Of a stretch of DNA of 8,927 nucleotides, positions 6,157 through 8,927 are shown piece after piece. This DNA is from Planctomycetia bacterium. GTDB lineage: Bacteria; Planctomycetota; Phycisphaerae; Phycisphaerales; UBA1924. Where the stretch lies: assembly GCA_005776545.1 (NCBI GenBank), contig SXOY01000033.1:1-8927 (forward strand). Reading direction: 5' to 3'. A program made the position numbers and the translations under genes. The number at the start of each line of letters is the position of its first letter. The stretch's first letter is position 1. The notes under the pieces are model-generated. The model saw only the letters and a list, made by a program, of their open reading frames with translations, was not told where the DNA came from and searched no databases.

Positions 6157-7695
6157 CTATAGGTGAATATCGGCGGCCACGGTGCCCCTATTGATCGTTC
6201 CGGGCACTGCCGGATCCGTTGCCGTAGCGACCTGAGGGTGAGGAGGACTAGAAGCAGTCATGATGTCTATAAGCGACTTGCCAGCAAGTGATGCTGTCCG
6301 CGAGGCACGCAGTGAATTGAGCAATACTCGATCTTCTTCGCGACCGGGTTCAGCACACATCTGGTCACCGATTTGCACTACCTCTATCGCGGTGATGCCC
6401 TCGAGAGGTCGGGCCGGATTGAACGATTCGCGATCCTGATCATCAAGTTTGACAATCAGCTTTGCCGCCAGTAATCGCCGCATGACATCTTCGAGAATGC
6501 GTTCATCAATACCGGTATCGCGGGAAAGATCGGCAAGAGTTGAGACATTGCCTAGTGCAAAGCGTCGCCCAATGGATGTCATCACCGCGAGCAGTAGCGA
6601 TGGATCGAATACCAGTGTTGGAGTCCTCGAATCAGGTGCCAAGCCGAGCAGCGCTGCAGCAGTCCGCAGACCGCGATGACCGCCCTGACGCGCCAGACTG
6701 ACGGCCTGGCTGTAGCTCTGTAATGTGTGGGCGAGTTGCAGACCAATAAGGACAATAATCCACGTGAGATACACCCACAGCATGAAAAGCGGCAATACGG
6801 CAAGCGAGCCATAGAACGTAGCGTATCCCGCGGTGTATCGCAGGTACGCGGCAAACATGAGTTTGCCAGATTCCCACAGAATCGCCGCGAAAATAGCCCC
6901 GATACATGCCGGAAAGAATCGCACTTTGGTATTTGGAACAATCGCGAATACAACCAGGAACAAGATGGTTGAAATTGATGTAGTGGTCGCAAGCGGAATT
7001 ACGTTGGTGAGGACGATCGAAGATTTGGAGCCGGGCCAGAGCGATTCAAACGTCCCGGCCAACCATGCGCGGACAAAAAACCCCCCCAGCAGAAACACAG
7101 GTCCCAGTGTCAAGAGTGTCCAGTAGAGCACCAGTCGCCGCAGCCAGCTTCGCCCTGAGGGTGCGCGATATATTTCATTAAATGCGCGTTCGATTTCCAC
7201 GAGAACGGAGAGCGCTGCATAAAACAACACGCCGGTTCCGATCCAGCCGATGGTCTTAAATGGCAAACCCTTGACACGCCCCACCGCACTTGAAATCCAC
7301 GCGTCAAGTTGAACCGTCGCTGGCTCGGTGGTGCCGGGAATATTGAAATCTCGCAAGTCGCTCGCCACCGGCGATTGCTCGATACTAATCTGGTTCAGCC
7401 CTGCGAAATCCAGTATCTGCCGGATCCAGAGGTTCATCTGTTCACTGGTCGCAAATGCTCCGAGTATCGCCAGACCAATGACCAGCACCGGAACAAGACT
7501 GAAGAGCGTTCTGTAGGTCAATGCCGCCGCGGTGCGATCGATTTGCGTGCTGGCTGCCCCGCGGGCGGCGAGCACGATGATGTGCAATATCTGCTGAGGG
7601 GAGAACCGGTGTCTGGCGACATTTTCAAGCGTCCGCACCGCGACCTCGAAAGTCGTCGGAAAGAGCAGGTCTTCGCTTGATCGCTTCCACCACAT
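6157..7695 (-). CDS. YihY/virulence factor BrkB family inner-membrane protein
   Basis: This is a 512-residue inner-membrane protein of the YihY/BrkB family (once mis-called ribonuclease BN); its molecular role is not settled. The family core is clear: DRTAAALTYRTLFSLVPVL (53-71), FYAALSVLVEIERAFNEIYR (158-177), PNTKVRFFPA (254-263), LWESGKLMFAAYL (273-285) and YGSLAVLPLFMLWVYLTWI (295-313). About six membrane segments are predicted (near 62-84, 147-168, 187-211, 231-254, 260-285, 293-325). Residues about 365-430 look like a winged-helix domain (TLADLSRDTGIDERILEDVMRRLLAAKLI), which longer family members carry. A further polar tail of about 80 residues is unassigned. The ATG lies 9 bp after the rluB stop, so the two are co-transcribed; the ribosome site is weak (GAGAA). 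A run of seven G then six T falls in codons 203-207. Confidence 0.93.
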   Translation of the reverse strand: MWWKRSSEDLLFPTTFEVAVRTLENVARHRFSPQQILHIIVLAARGAASTQIDRTAAALTYRTLFSLVPVLVIGLAILGAFATSEQMNLWIRQILDFAGLNQISIEQSPVASDLRDFNIPGTTEPATVQLDAWISSAVGRVKGLPFKTIGWIGTGVLFYAALSVLVEIERAFNEIYRAPSGRSWLRRLVLYWTLLTLGPVFLLGGFFVRAWLAGTFESLWPGSKSSIVLTNVIPLATTTSISTILFLVVFAIVPNTKVRFFPACIGAIFAAILWESGKLMFAAYLRYTAGYATFYGSLAVLPLFMLWVYLTWIIVLIGLQLAHTLQSYSQAVSLARQGGHRGLRTAAALLGLAPDSRTPTLVFDPSLLLAVMTSIGRRFALGNVSTLADLSRDTGIDERILEDVMRRLLAAKLIVKLDDQDRESFNPARPLEGITAIEVVQIGDQMCAEPGREEDRVLLNSLRASRTASLAGKSLIDIMTASSPPHPQVATATDPAVPGTINRGTVAADIHL

Positions 7696-7704
7696 AGGGA
7701 TTTC

Positions 7705-8820
7705 TCAATACTGCCGCGGCCCAATGACTCGTGGGCCTTTCTTCTTAGGTTCATCGAACACTGGCTCTTTTGCCTTTGGTTTTGGTGGCAAAACTGGGGC
7801 AGAAACGGCCGGCTTTCGTACCACTGAGTCAGTCTTGCGCGGTTGAGCCGACCTCGCTCTGAATGCCTCATCGCGGATGGTCTCCGGAGTTTCCATGGGA
7901 CTTGAATCTCTGCCGCGACTTCCGAGCTTGAAACTGCCAATCGGGCGTGCCGCTTTGGCAATCTGCCGCGGCGTCTTCTGCGGCATTCCATGCTCGCTTG
8001 CTTTGTATAACGCTTTCACTTCGCCGGGTTCAAGATCGCGCCAGGAGCCCATGCGGACCCCTGTAAGTTCCAACGGTCCAAGCCCCACTCGTTCCACCTT
8101 GCGGACTGTTAAACCTGCCGCGGCAATCATCTGGCGAATTTCGCGGTTTCGACTTTCCCGAATTGTCACACGCAAAAGCGTCTTGTCTGCATCTTTGGCA
8201 ATCAGTTCAATTTCAACAGGAATGACCTCTGCCGGAGCTTTGCCCTTCTCTCGCCGCGTCGCCTGCTTTTCGAATTTCCGCAGGTCTTTCTTGAGGTTCT
8301 CAAGATCGCCCACCGAAAGCGAGCCTTTTACGACAATCTCGTAGACCTTGGGAATGTTGTATTTGGGGTGGGTCAATCGATTTGTGAGTTCGCCATCATC
8401 GGTCAGCAAAAGCAAGCCAGTCGTGTCATAATCGAGACGCCCGACTGGAAACAACCGCTTGCCACTATGGTGCCGCACCAGTTCCATCACGGTGGTTCGT
8501 TCTAAACCAGGTTCGTCTTTGACAGCACAGATCGTCCGGGCAGGCTTGTACAGCAAGACATACTCATGCTTCGGTCGCCCTTTTTCCTCGGATTTGCCCA
8601 ATCCGCGGCCATCTATTTCCACATGGTCGTGCTCGGTATCCACAAAGATCGGAAGCGTCCGGACCTTGATCCCATTCACACTGACCCGCCCCTCACGAAT
8701 CAGGTCTTCACATGCGCGGCGGGAGGCGATTCCCTGATCGGCCATGAAACGCTGAAGTCGCTCGCCGCGGCTTGGACTTTTGAATTCTTCGCCGGGTTTG
8801 GTCGGTGGAATAAATGCCAT
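7705..8820 (-). CDS. rluB: 23S rRNA pseudouridine synthase, RluB/RsuA type
   Basis: This 371-residue cytosolic enzyme isomerises a uridine in rRNA to pseudouridine; the RluB subgroup acts on the 23S peptidyl-transferase-region helix, and the exact position is inferred. Residues about 20-66 are an S4 RNA-binding domain (RLQRFMADQGIASRRACEDLIREGRV). The catalytic domain has LLYKPA (89-94), GRLDYDTTGLLLLTDDGEL with the catalytic Asp130, KVYEIVV (158-164) and ESRNREIRQMIAAAGL (222-237). The core ends near 275. About 95 further residues are Lys/Arg/Pro-rich and probably disordered, as in several RsuA-family members, and may add RNA contacts. The ATG at 8820 has no Shine-Dalgarno sequence but follows a TACAAT box by 6 nt. 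It is first in a minus-strand unit with the brkB-like gene. Assignment to RluB rather than RluE/RluF or RsuA rests on overall resemblance. Confidence 0.93.
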   Translation of the reverse strand: MAFIPPTKPGEEFKSPSRGERLQRFMADQGIASRRACEDLIREGRVSVNGIKVRTLPIFVDTEHDHVEIDGRGLGKSEEKGRPKHEYVLLYKPARTICAVKDEPGLERTTVMELVRHHSGKRLFPVGRLDYDTTGLLLLTDDGELTNRLTHPKYNIPKVYEIVVKGSLSVGDLENLKKDLRKFEKQATRREKGKAPAEVIPVEIELIAKDADKTLLRVTIRESRNREIRQMIAAAGLTVRKVERVGLGPLELTGVRMGSWRDLEPGEVKALYKASEHGMPQKTPRQIAKAARPIGSFKLGSRGRDSSPMETPETIRDEAFRARSAQPRKTDSVVRKPAVSAPVLPPKPKAKEPVFDEPKKKGPRVIGPRQY

Positions 8821-8826
8821 AGGGAC

Positions 8827-8855
8827 ATTGTAAGCGGCTGGAGCATCAACCCCAA
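8827..8855 (-). promoter_or_regulatory. Possible rluB promoter giving a leaderless mRNA
   Basis: On the minus strand TTGGGG (8855-8850) and TACAAT (8832-8827) are 17 bp apart. The -10 matches consensus at five of six positions; the -35 matches only at its first three. The expected transcription start, about 7 nt after the -10, coincides with the A of the rluB ATG. That would explain why there is no ribosome site. Confidence 0.5.
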
Positions 8856-8882
8856 CAAATTGCAGATTCGAGGCTCAGATAG

Positions 8883-8893
8883 CCGATTATCGG
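8883..8893. promoter_or_regulatory. Short palindrome CCGAT-T-ATCGG upstream of rluB
   Basis: A perfect 5-bp dyad around one base lies about 28 bp upstream of the candidate -35 box of rluB. It could be a regulator site, but is short enough to be chance. The rest of 8856-8927 shows no gene or start signal. Confidence 0.2.
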
Positions 8894-8927
8894 GGGTTCT
8901 GGACTGCTGTCGCACGAATTGCGCGAC

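Overview
The window looks like chromosomal DNA of a Planctomycetota bacterium, probably close to Phycisphaerae. This is an inference from gene style: an exported squalene-cyclase-like repeat protein, a small BFD-like [2Fe-2S] protein, a GDP-L-fucose synthase with a G-T-I-C active-site motif, and an RluB with a long basic tail. Base composition is moderate and uniform. I see no rRNA, tRNA, CRISPR array, transposase, phage gene or plasmid gene. This is a housekeeping and cell-envelope region, and I do not find a convincing new defence or mobile system in it.

Left part (1-2528): a gene start cut by the window edge (minus strand, from 70) lies just downstream of an aminofutalosine-deaminase-like amidohydrolase (minus, 134-1432). 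Across a 167-bp divergent region with two inverted repeats is an OmpA-family lipoprotein (plus, 1600-2463), which ends in a textbook intrinsic terminator.

Middle (2488-4937): a BFD-like [2Fe-2S] protein gene (minus) converges on the OmpA gene, and its last codons are the terminator hairpin itself. It is divergent from a secreted prenyltransferase/squalene-cyclase-fold protein (plus, 2972-4507). The intergenic gap between them carries a 7-bp tandem repeat. The cyclase-fold gene converges, 4 bp apart, on a small exported DUF4177-like protein (minus, 4512-4937).

Right part (5116-8820), all minus strand: rluB (23S rRNA pseudouridine synthase), then after 9 bp a YihY/BrkB-family membrane protein, then after 66 bp a GDP-L-fucose synthase, then after 178 bp the DUF4177-like gene. 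rluB and brkB are almost certainly co-transcribed. The rluB start has no Shine-Dalgarno sequence and sits 6 nt after a TACAAT box, which suggests a leaderless mRNA.

The products serve mostly the envelope (peptidoglycan-binding lipoprotein, exported repeat protein, inner-membrane protein, nucleotide-sugar synthesis), with rRNA modification, iron-sulfur handling and a metal-dependent hydrolase beside them. No shared pathway links them all.
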